Assembly (NCBI RefSeq): GCF_000153105.1
Contig: NZ_CH672376.1
Coordinates: 2,963,901-3,027,900, forward strand
Direction of reading: 5' to 3'
DNA: 64,000 nucleotides
Source of the DNA: Blastopirellula marina DSM 3645
Lineage (GTDB): Bacteria > Planctomycetota > Planctomycetia > Pirellulales > Pirellulaceae
The notes beneath the pieces were generated by a model, which saw only the letters and a program-made list of their open reading frames with translations, was not told the DNA's origin and made no database searches. Below, in pieces: positions 45,998 to 55,321 of this stretch. The position numbers were made by a program, and so were the translations under genes. Numbering within the stretch: position 1 is the first letter of the stretch; every line of letters begins with the position of its first letter.

Positions 45998-47365
45998 ATG
46001 ATTCGGACCGTGAGTTATCTTTCCACTAAATCTCTGCTATTGCTAGTGGTTACGGCGTTAGCCGTTCCGACAGCAGCGATGGCAGGGCACCAGAACTTCC
46101 GCTCCAATTCGGTCGGTGGTATCTCGATCGACGCCCAAGGGGTCGTGGGTCTGGCCAGCGTCGATTCGCAGCGGATGCTGCGGGCCGAAATGGTGAAAGC
46201 GTTAGAGAAGGCCCCCGGCGAACTTAACGCACCGACCGAGATGCGGAAAGTGTCGCTGCGTGGTTTGAACGCGGCCATCAAAGACGCCCAAGAGAACAAC
46301 CTGGGCGTGCTTCCGGACGAAGTGAAATACCTGGCCGGTCTGCAACGCATCGAATATGTCTTCGTCTATCCCGAAGAGAACGATATTGTTTTGGCCGGTC
46401 CCGGCGAAGGCTGGACAGTTGACGATCACGGCGCCGTCGTCGGCGTGACGACCGGCCGACCGGTCTTGCTGCTGGAAGACCTGGCCGTCGCTCTGCAATC
46501 AGTCGACAATGCTCGCAACGGCGGCATTACTTGCTCGATCGATCCGACCCAACAAGGTCGCGTCAACTTCAAACAATACATGAGCAACGTGACGCGTGCG
46601 TCGCAGATGTCTCCGGCCTTGGTTCAAGGCATCGAACGAGCGATGGGGATGCAGGACGTCACCGTCCAAGGCGTTCCGCAAACGAGCCACTTCGCTCGCG
46701 TGCTGGTCGGCGCCGACTACCGCATGAAGCGAATCGCGATGGGACACGACAAGGCCCCGGTTCGCGGTTTGAAGAGCTTTGTTGAAACGGCCTCGGTCGC
46801 AGTGCTAAATGCAAACGCCGCGCCTCGTTGGTGGTTGGCCTGCAATTATGAACCGCTCGCCAAAAGCGAAGATGGCCTGGCCTGGCAATTGCGTGGCCCC
46901 GGCGTCAAAGCGATGACCGAAGACGAGATCATCACCGCGGACGGCAAGGTCCAACAGACCGGCAAAGAAGGCTTGGCCGCCAAAGCTTGGGCCGACAAGA
47001 TGACCGCGAATTACGAAGAGCTGTCAGGCGAAGACAAGATCTTCGGCGAACTGCGCAACATCATGGATATGTGCGTCGTGGCCGCGCTCATCTCCAAAGA
47101 AAACATGCTGAAGAAAGCGAATCTCGATTTGCCGATGCTGGGAGACGCGGCCAACTCGATGATCCAGTCCGAATACTACGCTCCGAAGAATGTCCCGAGC
47201 ATCGTCAGCGCCGGGAAAAAAGGGAGAAACTGGGTCATCACCGTCTCTGGCGGCGTCGACATCGACTCGTGGACGGTCGCCAGCAACAGCGAAGCGGTCC
47301 CGACCATGCAGCCGCTGCGAGAACAGAACGCCAAAAGCGGCGACGCGACTTGGTGGTGGAACTAG
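45998..47365 (+). CDS. Secreted DUF1598 protein
   Basis: The 455-residue protein has a signal peptide (LLLLVVTALAVPTAAMAGHQ). The DUF1598 pattern follows (EYVFVYPEENDIVLAGPGEG, GRPVLLLEDLAVALQSVDN, CSIDPTQQG). These proteins are known almost only from planctomycetes and their function is unknown. AGGAG seven bases upstream supports ATG 45998. A strong terminator follows, so it is monocistronic. Confidence 0.93.
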   Translation: MIRTVSYLSTKSLLLLVVTALAVPTAAMAGHQNFRSNSVGGISIDAQGVVGLASVDSQRMLRAEMVKALEKAPGELNAPTEMRKVSLRGLNAAIKDAQENNLGVLPDEVKYLAGLQRIEYVFVYPEENDIVLAGPGEGWTVDDHGAVVGVTTGRPVLLLEDLAVALQSVDNARNGGITCSIDPTQQGRVNFKQYMSNVTRASQMSPALVQGIERAMGMQDVTVQGVPQTSHFARVLVGADYRMKRIAMGHDKAPVRGLKSFVETASVAVLNANAAPRWWLACNYEPLAKSEDGLAWQLRGPGVKAMTEDEIITADGKVQQTGKEGLAAKAWADKMTANYEELSGEDKIFGELRNIMDMCVVAALISKENMLKKANLDLPMLGDAANSMIQSEYYAPKNVPSIVSAGKKGRNWVITVSGGVDIDSWTVASNSEAVPTMQPLREQNAKSGDATWWWN

Positions 47366-47393
47366 TTCTTAACGCTGGATCAAATAGACAAAG

Positions 47394-47422
47394 AGGGCCG
47401 CGTCTGACGCGGCCCTTCTTTT
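47394..47422 (+). terminator. Rho-independent terminator of the DUF1598 gene
   Basis: A 9-10 bp GC-rich stem (GGGCCGCGT with ACGCGGCCC) with a three-base loop is followed by TTCTTTT. It starts 29 bases past the stop codon. Confidence 0.9.
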
Positions 47423-47457
47423 GTGCGCCCGCCATAACCTGGGGTCCCCCGATGTTT

Positions 47458-48045
47458 TTATCCTCGCAGGTTCGCCCAGGTCACGTTGACGCCTAGGGCC
47501 GCTGCAGCGAACTGGGAGTCGACGGCGCCGGCTTGGGTCCAATCGTCTGCGGTCTCGCCTGGACGTTCACACGACTTCAACAGGACGAGCGACGCGGCCT
47601 GCCAATGCTGAGCCAGCGTCGCGGAGATCGAATCGCTGGTCAACGTCCAATCGAGCGAGTTCGAGCTCAACGTCGGCTCGACCTCGTCCAGCCAATAGTC
47701 GATCACGTTCCAGACGCCGACGTACGAGTCGCAACAGGTCCCTTGAGCAGCGGAGGCCAAAACGCGGCGCAGCGGGTCCGCTTCGCGAACCAAGTCGAGC
47801 GTCGGCAATAGCGCGGCAAGCGCCTGCGATCCTAACTCCATGCTGCGTAGCGCCAGCAGATGCGCAGCAGGGGAGGGGAGCTGTTGAATCGCGTCAAACC
47901 GGCGGACGGCGTCGGCGAACATGCCGCCGCCGGCGATAAACGCCGTTGGCATCGGCGTTTGCTGAGCGAGCCAGACCTCCACGCGTCGCCCCAAGTCGGG
48001 CAAGTCGAAGAGACTCCCTCCCAGTTTGACGACGCGTAGATTCAT
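47458..48045 (-). CDS. mfnE: Amino-acid-kinase-fold protein, probable MfnE of methanofuran synthesis
   Basis: The 195-residue protein begins MNLRVVKLGGSLFD, the phosphate-binding KLGGS of the amino-acid kinase family, followed by FIAGGGMFADAVR. It is as short as MfnE-type kinases. In methanogens MfnE makes the diphosphate of aminomethylfuran used to build methanofuran. It lies six bases after the probable mfnF gene and is third in the operon mfnD-mfnF-mfnE. The call rests on fold, size and neighbours, since many kinases share this fold. Confidence 0.75.
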   Translation of the reverse strand: MNLRVVKLGGSLFDLPDLGRRVEVWLAQQTPMPTAFIAGGGMFADAVRRFDAIQQLPSPAAHLLALRSMELGSQALAALLPTLDLVREADPLRRVLASAAQGTCCDSYVGVWNVIDYWLDEVEPTLSSNSLDWTLTSDSISATLAQHWQAASLVLLKSCERPGETADDWTQAGAVDSQFAAAALGVNVTWANLRG

Positions 48046-48051
48046 GCCGCG

Positions 48052-49062
48052 TTACCAGTTTTCTTCCGCCCAGACCGCCAACGCGAACGCCGGGCCGCAG
48101 CGAGCGGCGCGATCGTTGATTAAGTCCGAAAGATAAATCCGCTGCGAAGTAACGCCGGCGGCGTCCAAGATCGCTTCCGCCAAAAAATCGCCATGTCCTG
48201 AGATGACGACCAACTCTGGCGACAAGCTATTGGCGCTCATCGCATGTTCCCAGCGCGCGGCCGCGAACTTCACCTGCTTGCGATACAACTCACGAGCCAT
48301 CTCGTTGACTTCGGTCCAGGTCAGCTCTTCGGCGTCGGCACAGACCATGCGGGCTAGTCGCGATTTGGCGAATTCACGCGTCGCCGGTCGACCATCGGCG
48401 GTCTCGTGATTCTCGGTCGCTTCGTCGATCAGCCCCATCACCAGAAAGATATCGAGCGAAGTCGCGAACAATTCGGCCGCGAGGGGACAGTCAGCGCCGC
48501 GCAGTTTGACCGTTTGGGCCATCGCGCAGATCGGCGTACGCTCGATGCCTGAATAAACTAACTCGCCCGAGAGCAAACGTTCGGGATCGGTTCGTCCTAC
48601 GTTGAGCAGCTGGCCGTCACGAATCGGCACAAAGTCGGTCGTCGTCGAACCGACATCGATCACCGCGCCATCTCCCTTGGGCGGAAAGTGACGACATGCG
48701 TAGCGTCCCAAAGCGTGCCAGTTGGAAGCCGCTGCGTCCAACGGACGTTCCGCCGCCGACGAGACCGACGCCAACTCGCCGGTGGTCAGGTAGACCCGAA
48801 TCTCACCATCTTTGAAGACGTCCTGAACGCTGGAAAGGATAAAGCGAACCCCTTCCTGCTTGGTCCCAAAACAATCGGCCAACTCGCCGGTCATGGTTAA
48901 CGCTAAGCGCTGGAACACGGGCGCATGTTCGCGAACTTCCTTTAGGAATTCAGGCAACTCGTCGCGGCGTTTCCAAAGTGGAAACTCCATCGAATCGGCG
49001 TAGCCAGAAGCGTTGGCGAGTTTGATATTGGCTCCGCCAACGTCGAGAGCAAGTACCGGCAT
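48052..49062 (-). CDS. mfnF: TIGR03123-type ASKHA protein, probable MfnF of methanofuran synthesis
   Basis: The 336-residue protein has two hydantoinase/oxoprolinase-type nucleotide motifs: DVGGANIKLA at the N-terminus and AVIDVGSTTTDFVPI near 140. This is the pattern of the H4MPT-linked C1 transfer protein TIGR03123. Members in methanogens were shown to be MfnF, which joins aminomethylfuran diphosphate to gamma-glutamyltyramine. In bacteria it accompanies formaldehyde oxidation through tetrahydromethanopterin. It lies 22 bases after mfnD and six before mfnE. Confidence 0.85.
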   Translation of the reverse strand: MPVLALDVGGANIKLANASGYADSMEFPLWKRRDELPEFLKEVREHAPVFQRLALTMTGELADCFGTKQEGVRFILSSVQDVFKDGEIRVYLTTGELASVSSAAERPLDAAASNWHALGRYACRHFPPKGDGAVIDVGSTTTDFVPIRDGQLLNVGRTDPERLLSGELVYSGIERTPICAMAQTVKLRGADCPLAAELFATSLDIFLVMGLIDEATENHETADGRPATREFAKSRLARMVCADAEELTWTEVNEMARELYRKQVKFAAARWEHAMSANSLSPELVVISGHGDFLAEAILDAAGVTSQRIYLSDLINDRAARCGPAFALAVWAEENW

Positions 49063-49084
49063 CAGTTTTTCACCGTAGACGTCG

Positions 49085-50065
49085 TCAAAGTTTGAATTGG
49101 TACGCTTCGCTGGAAAACTCTATTTCGATCGGTTCGCCCAAAGCGAACGACAGCATCGCCGCTGACAAGTTGCCGCGACACAGCTGACGCAATCCGAAAT
49201 AGGAAGTGGTCAAGCGAGGATTGATCTCAATGGCGAAATCACCGCCATCCTTCGCGTTCAAAATCATATCAACGCCGATATAACCCCGAAAAGGAGGCAG
49301 ACCCGCAGCGCAGCGTCGCGCCAACGCCTGAGCACGCGACTTTAGCTCCTCAGAAAGGGACCAAGAGCCTCCGCGATATTGAAATCCATTGCAACTGTCG
49401 ATCAGCTGGATTGCCGGTGGGAGCAAAACGAATTGATTTCCGTCACTCAACACGCCTGCACTGACAGGCAAACCATCACAGAAGGTTTGAACAATGGCTC
49501 CGGGTCGTTCGGCCAATTTTTCTGCAGATTCTAAAAAATCGATATCTTGCGAGCCTGCCCCATCTCGCGGCTTGCAAACATAGCGCTCGCCGTCGTCGGC
49601 GCGGGTGAAGTCTTTCGCGAGCCAAGTGGGCGGCGTTGGAACTCCGGCGCGAAGCCAAGATTGGTAAGTCTTCCATTTATCGCCGGCGATTGCAACCGAG
49701 TCCGAACCGGGGCTAATCAAGCGAGCCGCTCCCGCTTCGGCCCAGCGTACGCGCTCTATCAGAAGAGAGTCAAACTCGGGGGCGATCACCAAAACGGCGT
49801 CCGCTCGCTCACAGGCGGCCTCAAACGCGGTTCGTTCTTTCGCCGCCGAAGTAACGACCAACTCTTCGCATGCAGGCATCGCCGCGGCGACTAGTCGTGG
49901 GTCTCGCAACAGAGAGACAGCGACGCTGGCCTCCAACAGTCCGTCGACAACCGCCGACCGCATCAACGTGCCCTCGGCCAAAAGAGAACCGGAGGGGGAG
50001 GGCGAGTTGGGCAACGAGAAAAGTCCACCACCGGTGATGAACTCATATACAAAGACGCGTTTCAC
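49085..50065 (-). CDS. mfnD: ATP-grasp ligase, probable MfnD (tyramine-glutamate ligase)
   Basis: The 326-residue protein starts at GTG 50065 (MKRVFVYEFITGGGLF, a start typical of this group). It has ATP-grasp motifs: RYVCKPRDGAGSQDI near 170 and a metal-binding segment FAIEINPRLTTSYFGLRQL near 285. MfnD adds glutamate to tyramine in methanofuran synthesis. Its place before the MfnF- and MfnE-like genes supports the name. It is the first gene of the operon and is separated from the SUF operon by a 77-base gap with a repeat. Confidence 0.82.
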   Translation of the reverse strand: MKRVFVYEFITGGGLFSLPNSPSPSGSLLAEGTLMRSAVVDGLLEASVAVSLLRDPRLVAAAMPACEELVVTSAAKERTAFEAACERADAVLVIAPEFDSLLIERVRWAEAGAARLISPGSDSVAIAGDKWKTYQSWLRAGVPTPPTWLAKDFTRADDGERYVCKPRDGAGSQDIDFLESAEKLAERPGAIVQTFCDGLPVSAGVLSDGNQFVLLPPAIQLIDSCNGFQYRGGSWSLSEELKSRAQALARRCAAGLPPFRGYIGVDMILNAKDGGDFAIEINPRLTTSYFGLRQLCRGNLSAAMLSFALGEPIEIEFSSEAYQFKL

Positions 50066-50080
50066 GGCGCGAACCTCTTG

Positions 50081-50112
50081 GTAGCCCGACGTGCGAGTAT
50101 TGAGGTTGGGCT
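50081..50112. repeat. Diverged REP-like element with hairpin
   Basis: It begins GTAGCCCGACGTGCGAG and continues TATTGAGG. AGCCC at 50083-50087 pairs with GGGCT at 50108-50112. It shares its GCGAGTATTGA part with the element at 63599 and its start with the 31-base family. It lies between the SUF operon and mfnD and may help end the SUF transcript. Confidence 0.5.
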
Positions 50113-50142
50113 TTCTCGAGCCAAGTGAACGCTAGCCGCTTT

Positions 50143-50463
50143 TTAAAAGATGCCGAGCTGATCGCGGGCGTCTTCCGTCATGCGATCTGGGGTCCACGGC
50201 GGTTCCATGACGATCTTCACTTCGACCTCTTTGACCCCTTCGATTTGACCGACAAACTGTTTGGTTTGTCCAATCAGCTGCGGGCCAGCAGGGCAAGCCG
50301 GGCTGGTCATCGTCATTTCGATCAAGACGTTCGACATTTCCGGCTCGTCGGCCGGCTGGACATCGATGACGTAAACCAAGCCGAGATCGACGATGTTGAC
50401 GAACAACTCAGGGTCGATCACTTTTTTGATTTCTTCGCGGACGGAATCTTCGCTAATCGCCAT
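50143..50463 (-). CDS. SufT-like MIP18/DUF59 iron-sulfur assembly factor
   Basis: The 106-residue protein has the family motif DPELFVNIVDLGLVY near 18-31 and the conserved Cys57 in TSPACPAG, followed by the typical end VKIVMEPPWTPDRMTEDARDQLG. MIP18-type proteins help insert Fe-S clusters; in bacteria SufT is needed when demand is high. AGGAGA lies upstream of the ATG. It is the last gene of the SUF operon, 18 bases after the Rieske gene. Confidence 0.92.
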   Translation of the reverse strand: MAISEDSVREEIKKVIDPELFVNIVDLGLVYVIDVQPADEPEMSNVLIEMTMTSPACPAGPQLIGQTKQFVGQIEGVKEVEVKIVMEPPWTPDRMTEDARDQLGIF

Positions 50464-50481
50464 TGAACTGATTCTCCTCTA

Positions 50482-50796
50482 CTAACTGCGAAGCCGAACC
50501 CAAACGGCGCCGTCTTCTACTTTGACTTCGTGACAAACGGTCGCTCGCGTCGCGGGCATCGTAAGCGCCGCACCGGTGCGAATATCAAACTTGGCGCCAT
50601 GCCGCGGACAGGCGATCGTACACCCTTCCAAACGGCCTTCGCCTAGCGGACCATCGTCGTGCGTGCAAACATCGTCCAGGCAAGAAAATTGCCCATCGAC
50701 ATGAAACACCACCACGACTTGATCGTCGACTTCAAAAACGCTTTTGCCAGGATCCGCAATCGCATCTACCGACGCGACACGTACAAATTCAGCCAT
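50482..50796 (-). CDS. Rieske [2Fe-2S] ferredoxin
   Basis: The 104-residue protein has both Rieske ligand pairs: Cys44-Thr-His46 (VCTHDDGPLG) and Cys63-Pro-Arg-His66 (ACPRHGAKFD). It resembles the small ferredoxin subunits of non-heme iron oxygenases. No oxygenase gene adjoins; its place inside the SUF operon suggests electron supply to cluster assembly or repair. It lies 29 bases after sufD. Confidence 0.92.
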   Translation of the reverse strand: MAEFVRVASVDAIADPGKSVFEVDDQVVVVFHVDGQFSCLDDVCTHDDGPLGEGRLEGCTIACPRHGAKFDIRTGAALTMPATRATVCHEVKVEDGAVWVRLRS

Positions 50797-50825
50797 GTAT
50801 TCTTGGTGCTTTCTAGCCGCGTTTT

Positions 50826-52151
50826 TTATTCGTAATCGCGAACGCGAACAGCGATCGCTTTGCCCAAAGCTTCCCGCACGCTTTCGACCGGAATCCGATC
50901 AAAGACTTGCTGGAAGAAACCGATCACGATCGCACGAATCGCCTCTTTTCGCGTAAAGCCGCGGCATTGGGCGTAAAAAATTTGTTCTTCGTCGACGCGG
51001 CCGATTGTCGCGCCATGCGTGCAACGGACGTCGTCCGCTTCGATCTCTAAGCCGGGAATCGAATCGGCGCGGCAATGCTCGGTCAACAACAGGTTGTCGT
51101 TCCGTTGATAGCCGTCGGTCTTTTGCGCGTCTTTGTCGACCTTGATCATCCCGCGCCAAACGGTGCGTGAGCGATCTTGCAGGGCCGTTTTGTACAGAAA
51201 GTTACTGCGGCAATTGGGGGCTTCGTGATGCTGCAACGTGTGGTACGACAGGTGCTGCCGACCTTCGGTGAACATCACCCCGTTCACTTCGCTCTCGGCG
51301 CCGACGCCGGCCAACGCGACATGCTGATTGACCTTCGACAGCTTGCTGCCGAGCGCGCCGATCGTCCACTGGATGTGGGCGTCACGCTCCACAATTCCTT
51401 TTTGATGGGCGAAGTGCCAAACGCCGTGTCCCCAGTTTTGCAGATTGATATAGCGCAGGCGGGCCCGTGGGTGAACGAACAGTTCGATCGCTCCGCAGTG
51501 GAGCCCCGGGGCGCTCTCATCGATGCTGGCCGTCTCGTTCAGCATGGTCGCTTCGGCGCCTTCGTCCAGGATCACCAAAGTGTGACCCAGATCAACGCCG
51601 CCGGCGCCCAACAACGACAACGCATGCAACGGTTTTTTCACCACCACGCCGCGCGGTACGTACAACACTTGTCCCGTGGTGAAGAACGCGGCGTGCATCG
51701 CCGAGAACTTGTCGAAATGAGGATCGACGGCATGGGCGAAATGCTTACGCACGATCTCGGGATGCGAAGCCAACACTTCGGAGAAACTGCCGAAGATGAC
51801 TCCCTGGGCTTTCAGTTCTTCGGAAAGCTCGGAAGAGACGGTCCGGCTGTTGTACGAAACCAGGCGACCGCCGAGATCGACTCCTTCGGTCAACAGACCG
51901 CTGGGCAAATCGGCTGGGATCTCGGTCAGTTCGGCCGGCAGGTCAAATTTGTCGAGATGGAAAGTGCGGATATCGGTCCGCATCCACTCTTCTTCTTTGC
52001 GCGAAGGCATCGCCTTTTCGCAAAAGGTTTCAAACGCGGCGCGGCGAAGATCGACCAGCCACGCAGGCTCTTGTCGCTTGGCGATCAATTCGTCGAGCGC
52101 GGAGGCGTTGAATTTGGCGGTGTCAGTCACGGCAGTAACGCCCATCGGCAT
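50826..52151 (-). CDS. sufD: Fe-S cluster assembly protein SufD
   Basis: The 441-residue protein belongs to the SufB/SufD beta-helix family (GQVLYVPRGVVVKKPLHALS, LVILDEGAEATMLNE). The end motifs (LEIEADDVRCTHGATIGRVD, then EEQIFYAQCRGFTRKEA) are typical of SufD, including the conserved His. Together with SufB and SufC it forms the scaffold on which Fe-S clusters are built. An in-frame ATG two codons after the first is an equal alternative start. It lies 100 bases after sufB. Confidence 0.95.
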   Translation of the reverse strand: MPMGVTAVTDTAKFNASALDELIAKRQEPAWLVDLRRAAFETFCEKAMPSRKEEEWMRTDIRTFHLDKFDLPAELTEIPADLPSGLLTEGVDLGGRLVSYNSRTVSSELSEELKAQGVIFGSFSEVLASHPEIVRKHFAHAVDPHFDKFSAMHAAFFTTGQVLYVPRGVVVKKPLHALSLLGAGGVDLGHTLVILDEGAEATMLNETASIDESAPGLHCGAIELFVHPRARLRYINLQNWGHGVWHFAHQKGIVERDAHIQWTIGALGSKLSKVNQHVALAGVGAESEVNGVMFTEGRQHLSYHTLQHHEAPNCRSNFLYKTALQDRSRTVWRGMIKVDKDAQKTDGYQRNDNLLLTEHCRADSIPGLEIEADDVRCTHGATIGRVDEEQIFYAQCRGFTRKEAIRAIVIGFFQQVFDRIPVESVREALGKAIAVRVRDYE

Positions 52152-52251
52152 AACTCTATTAGCGGAAGTGTCTCAGTAAGAAAACAGTTTCGGCCGGCCC
52201 CAGGGCAGTGGGCCCGGCCGAACTGCAATTAATCGGGGGGAACGATCTGGA

Positions 52252-53667
52252 CTAACCGACCGAACCTTCCATTTGCAATTCAATCAAGCGGTTCAACTCG
52301 ACGGCGTATTCCATCGGCAGTTCCTTGACTAGCGGCTCGATAAAGCCGTTCACGATCATCGTGCTCGCTTCCGACTCTGACAAGCCACGGCTCATGAGGT
52401 AGAAGAGTTGTTCTTCACCGATGCGAGAAACGCTCGCTTCGTGACCGATCGAAACGTCGGGCTCGGCGATTTCGATGTAGGGATAGGTATCGCTACGGCT
52501 TTGCGGGTCGAGAATCAACGCGTCGCAGACGACGCTCGACTTCGAGCCGGTAGCGCCTTCTTCGACCTTGACCAAACCGCGATAGCTGCCGCGTCCCCCA
52601 TCCTTCGAGATCGATTTCGACACGATCTGTCCGGTGGTGTTCGGAGCACAGTGCACCAGCTTGGCGCCGGTGTCTTGATGCTGTCCCTTGCCCGAAAACG
52701 CGATCGATAAAATCTCGCCGCGAGCGCCCGGCTCCATCATGTAAACGGCCGGGTACTTCATCGTGAGGTGACTTCCCAGGTTGCCGTCGACCCATTCCAT
52801 GGTCGCGTCGCGATAAGCGAGGGCTCGCTTGGTCACCAGGTTGTAGATGTTGTTCGCCCAATTCTGAATCGTCGAATAACGACAACGCGAACCCTTTTTG
52901 CAAATCACTTCGACCACGGCCGAGTGCAAGCTTTCGGTCGTGTACATCGGGGCGGTGCACCCTTCGACGTAATGGACCTGGGCGCCTTCGTCGACGATGA
53001 TCAGCGTCCGCTCGAACTGGCCCATGCTCTCGGCGTTGATCCGGAAGTAAGCCTGCAGCGGGAAGTCGATCTTCACTCCTTTCGGAATGTAGATAAACGA
53101 ACCGCCCGACCAAACGGCCGAGTTGAGCGCGGCGAATTTGTTGTCGTCCGGCGCGATGACCTTGCCGAAGTATTCGCGAAGCAGTTCGGGATGTTCGCGA
53201 ACGGCCGTGTCGGTGTCAGTGAAGAGAACTCCCTTTTTGGCGAGATCCTCTTGCAACGAACCGTAGACCACTTCACTCTCAAACTGCGCCTTGACCCCAG
53301 AGAGATACTTGCGTTCCGCTTCCGGAATCCCGAGCCGCTCAAACGTATCTTTGATCTCGGCCGGGACGTCGTCCCAAGTGTGCCCCTGACCATCGGTCGG
53401 CTTCAGGTAGTAGAAGATGTCTTGGAAATCAATCGCGATGTCGCCGCCCCATTTGGGCATCGGCTTCGAGTTGAAGATCTCCAGCGAGTCCAACCGGAAC
53501 TTGCGCATCCAATCAGGCTCGTTCTTGATGTCCGAGATCTGATTGACCACTTCGGCGTCGACCCCTTTACGGGCCTTGAAAATGCCGGTGGTTTCGGTGC
53601 GAAAGTCGTATTTGTTGATCTCACCGACCGGAGACTCGAGCGCGTCTGTCGTAATATCAGTCGCCAT
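52252..53667 (-). CDS. sufB: Fe-S cluster assembly protein SufB
   Basis: The 471-residue protein is a full-length SufB ([74 protein letters not shown]). The last part carries the family's [16 protein letters not shown]. SufB is the scaffold core of SufBCD. Length and motifs are normal. It lies 67 bases after sufC in the operon. Confidence 0.98.
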   Translation of the reverse strand: MATDITTDALESPVGEINKYDFRTETTGIFKARKGVDAEVVNQISDIKNEPDWMRKFRLDSLEIFNSKPMPKWGGDIAIDFQDIFYYLKPTDGQGHTWDDVPAEIKDTFERLGIPEAERKYLSGVKAQFESEVVYGSLQEDLAKKGVLFTDTDTAVREHPELLREYFGKVIAPDDNKFAALNSAVWSGGSFIYIPKGVKIDFPLQAYFRINAESMGQFERTLIIVDEGAQVHYVEGCTAPMYTTESLHSAVVEVICKKGSRCRYSTIQNWANNIYNLVTKRALAYRDATMEWVDGNLGSHLTMKYPAVYMMEPGARGEILSIAFSGKGQHQDTGAKLVHCAPNTTGQIVSKSISKDGGRGSYRGLVKVEEGATGSKSSVVCDALILDPQSRSDTYPYIEIAEPDVSIGHEASVSRIGEEQLFYLMSRGLSESEASTMIVNGFIEPLVKELPMEYAVELNRLIELQMEGSVG

Positions 53668-53734
53668 ATTCTTGCTCTATTTCTTTTTCTGGAGGTCGAA
53701 GTCGCTGCGTGCTGACGAAACGAAATACGTTTCG

Positions 53735-54577
53735 TTAGCTGGCGACTTGCGTCTCTTCTTCATTCATCACTTGTTCGATCGCAGCGGCGTCCGGATAGGC
53801 TTTGCGAATCCGATCGTAACCGGACGAGTGCAATTCCTTGGCCAAATCGACGCCGCCGGTCTCGACGATCCGACCGCCCAACATCACGTGAGCGAAGTCC
53901 GGCGGATTGTGTTCCAGCAATTTGTCATGGTGCGTAATGATCAGCAGCCCCATCTCGGCGCCGCCGATCTCGGCGATACTTTGACTCGCCAGGCGAACCG
54001 CATCGGCGTCGAGACCGCTATCGGTTTCGTCCAGGATGGCGAACTTCGGTTGCAGCATCGCCAACTGCAGGATCTCGGCACGCTTCATTTCGCCGCCGGA
54101 GAAGCCGTCGTTGACGTACCGACGAGCGAAGTCGAGGTCCATCTGCAATTGCTGCATCTTTGACTTCATTTCCTGGCGGAATTCCCGCATCGGAATCAGC
54201 TCTTCACCCTCTTTACGTTCGGGATTGCGAACGTTGGTCGTCGCATGACGCAGGAAGTCGGCCAGCTTGACGCCGGGAATCGACATCGGTCGTTGAAAGG
54301 CCATGAACAACCCGGCGCGGGCACGTTCGTTAGCGGCCATCTCCAGCACGTTCTCGTCATTCAACCAGATCGCGCCATCGGTCACTTCGTAGTTGGGGTG
54401 CCCCATGATCGCGTAACCGAGCGTGCTCTTACCGGAACCATTCGGTCCCATCAGCGCGTGCGTTTCGCCGCGGCGAATCGTTAAGTTAACGCCGGTAAGA
54501 ATCGGCTTGCCTTCTACGGCGACATGCAGGTTTTCAATCTTTAAAACGTCGGTCATGCTCGTCTCAATCAATCCCAT
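53735..54577 (-). CDS. sufC: SUF ATPase SufC
   Basis: The protein has Walker A GPNGSGKST (about 44-52), the SufC-type signature FSGGEMKRAEILQ and Walker B FAILDETDSGLDAD, all typical of SufC. The upstream ATG gives 280 residues; the ATG seven codons on (MTDVLKIENLHVA) matches the usual SufC N-terminus and may be the true start. It powers SufB2C2D-type assembly. It lies between nuoB and sufB. Confidence 0.97.
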   Translation of the reverse strand: MGLIETSMTDVLKIENLHVAVEGKPILTGVNLTIRRGETHALMGPNGSGKSTLGYAIMGHPNYEVTDGAIWLNDENVLEMAANERARAGLFMAFQRPMSIPGVKLADFLRHATTNVRNPERKEGEELIPMREFRQEMKSKMQQLQMDLDFARRYVNDGFSGGEMKRAEILQLAMLQPKFAILDETDSGLDADAVRLASQSIAEIGGAEMGLLIITHHDKLLEHNPPDFAHVMLGGRIVETGGVDLAKELHSSGYDRIRKAYPDAAAIEQVMNEEETQVAS

Positions 54578-54647
54578 GGCGCTTCACCACACTCTTTAAA
54601 GCCGAGCGGCGAAGCATCGAATTGAACTAAGTTGGAAGTGGTCCCAC

Positions 54648-55244
54648 TTAGCCCGTAATTTTTTGATGATCTGTTAATGGAGCGTCGCCACCCGGGGCGT
54701 CGACCCAACCGCTGTGATGCGGAATCGGCAACTCGTCTTCGACGCGTACGCCGTTCCGCTTGTTGATTCGTTTTCCCTTGATCTTGTCTTGGATGCGCAT
54801 CAGCCCTTCCAGCAACGCTTCGGGCCGCGGCGGACATCCAGGCACATACACGTCGACCGGCACCACCAAGTCGACCCCTTTGACGACATGATAGCCATAC
54901 TTGAAGTAAGGGCCGCCGCCGACGGTGCAAGCGCCCATCGCAATGACATACTTCGGATCAGGCATCATGTTGTAAAGGCGACGAACGCGGCTCGCCATTT
55001 TGTAAGTCACGGTCCCGGCGACGATCATCAGGTCTGCTTGCCGCGGAGTCGCGCGAAATGCGCCCGCACCAAACCGATCCAAATCGTAACGACTAGCGCC
55101 GGCCGCCATCATCTCGATCGCACAACAAGCCAGACCGAATGTCATCGGCCAAATACTGGATTGCTGCGCCCAGTTGATCGCTTGCTCCAACGTCGTAAAC
55201 ACGACGTTTTCTTCAAACCGACCTTCAATCCAAGGTTTTGTCAT
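54648..55244 (-). CDS. nuoB: NADH-quinone oxidoreductase subunit B (NuoB)
   Basis: ATG 55244 is chosen ([10 protein letters not shown]) with GGAG seven bases upstream. The 198-residue protein has all four ligands of cluster N2: adjacent Cys40-Cys41 in [11 protein letters not shown], Cys106 in [10 protein letters not shown] and Cys137 in [10 protein letters not shown]. NuoB carries the last Fe-S cluster before quinone in complex I. No other nuo gene is near; instead it stands between the SufR-like gene and sufC on the same strand. It could serve the main complex I or a separate NuoB-like role. Confidence 0.93.
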   Translation of the reverse strand: MTKPWIEGRFEENVVFTTLEQAINWAQQSSIWPMTFGLACCAIEMMAAGASRYDLDRFGAGAFRATPRQADLMIVAGTVTYKMASRVRRLYNMMPDPKYVIAMGACTVGGGPYFKYGYHVVKGVDLVVPVDVYVPGCPPRPEALLEGLMRIQDKIKGKRINKRNGVRVEDELPIPHHSGWVDAPGGDAPLTDHQKITG

Positions 55245-55321
55245 CACCAAGCTCCGTCTGTGGGACCAAGCGAATCCGCCGCTGCGGATAACGCGAACAT
55301 CCTACACGTTTTAGGGGCCGC

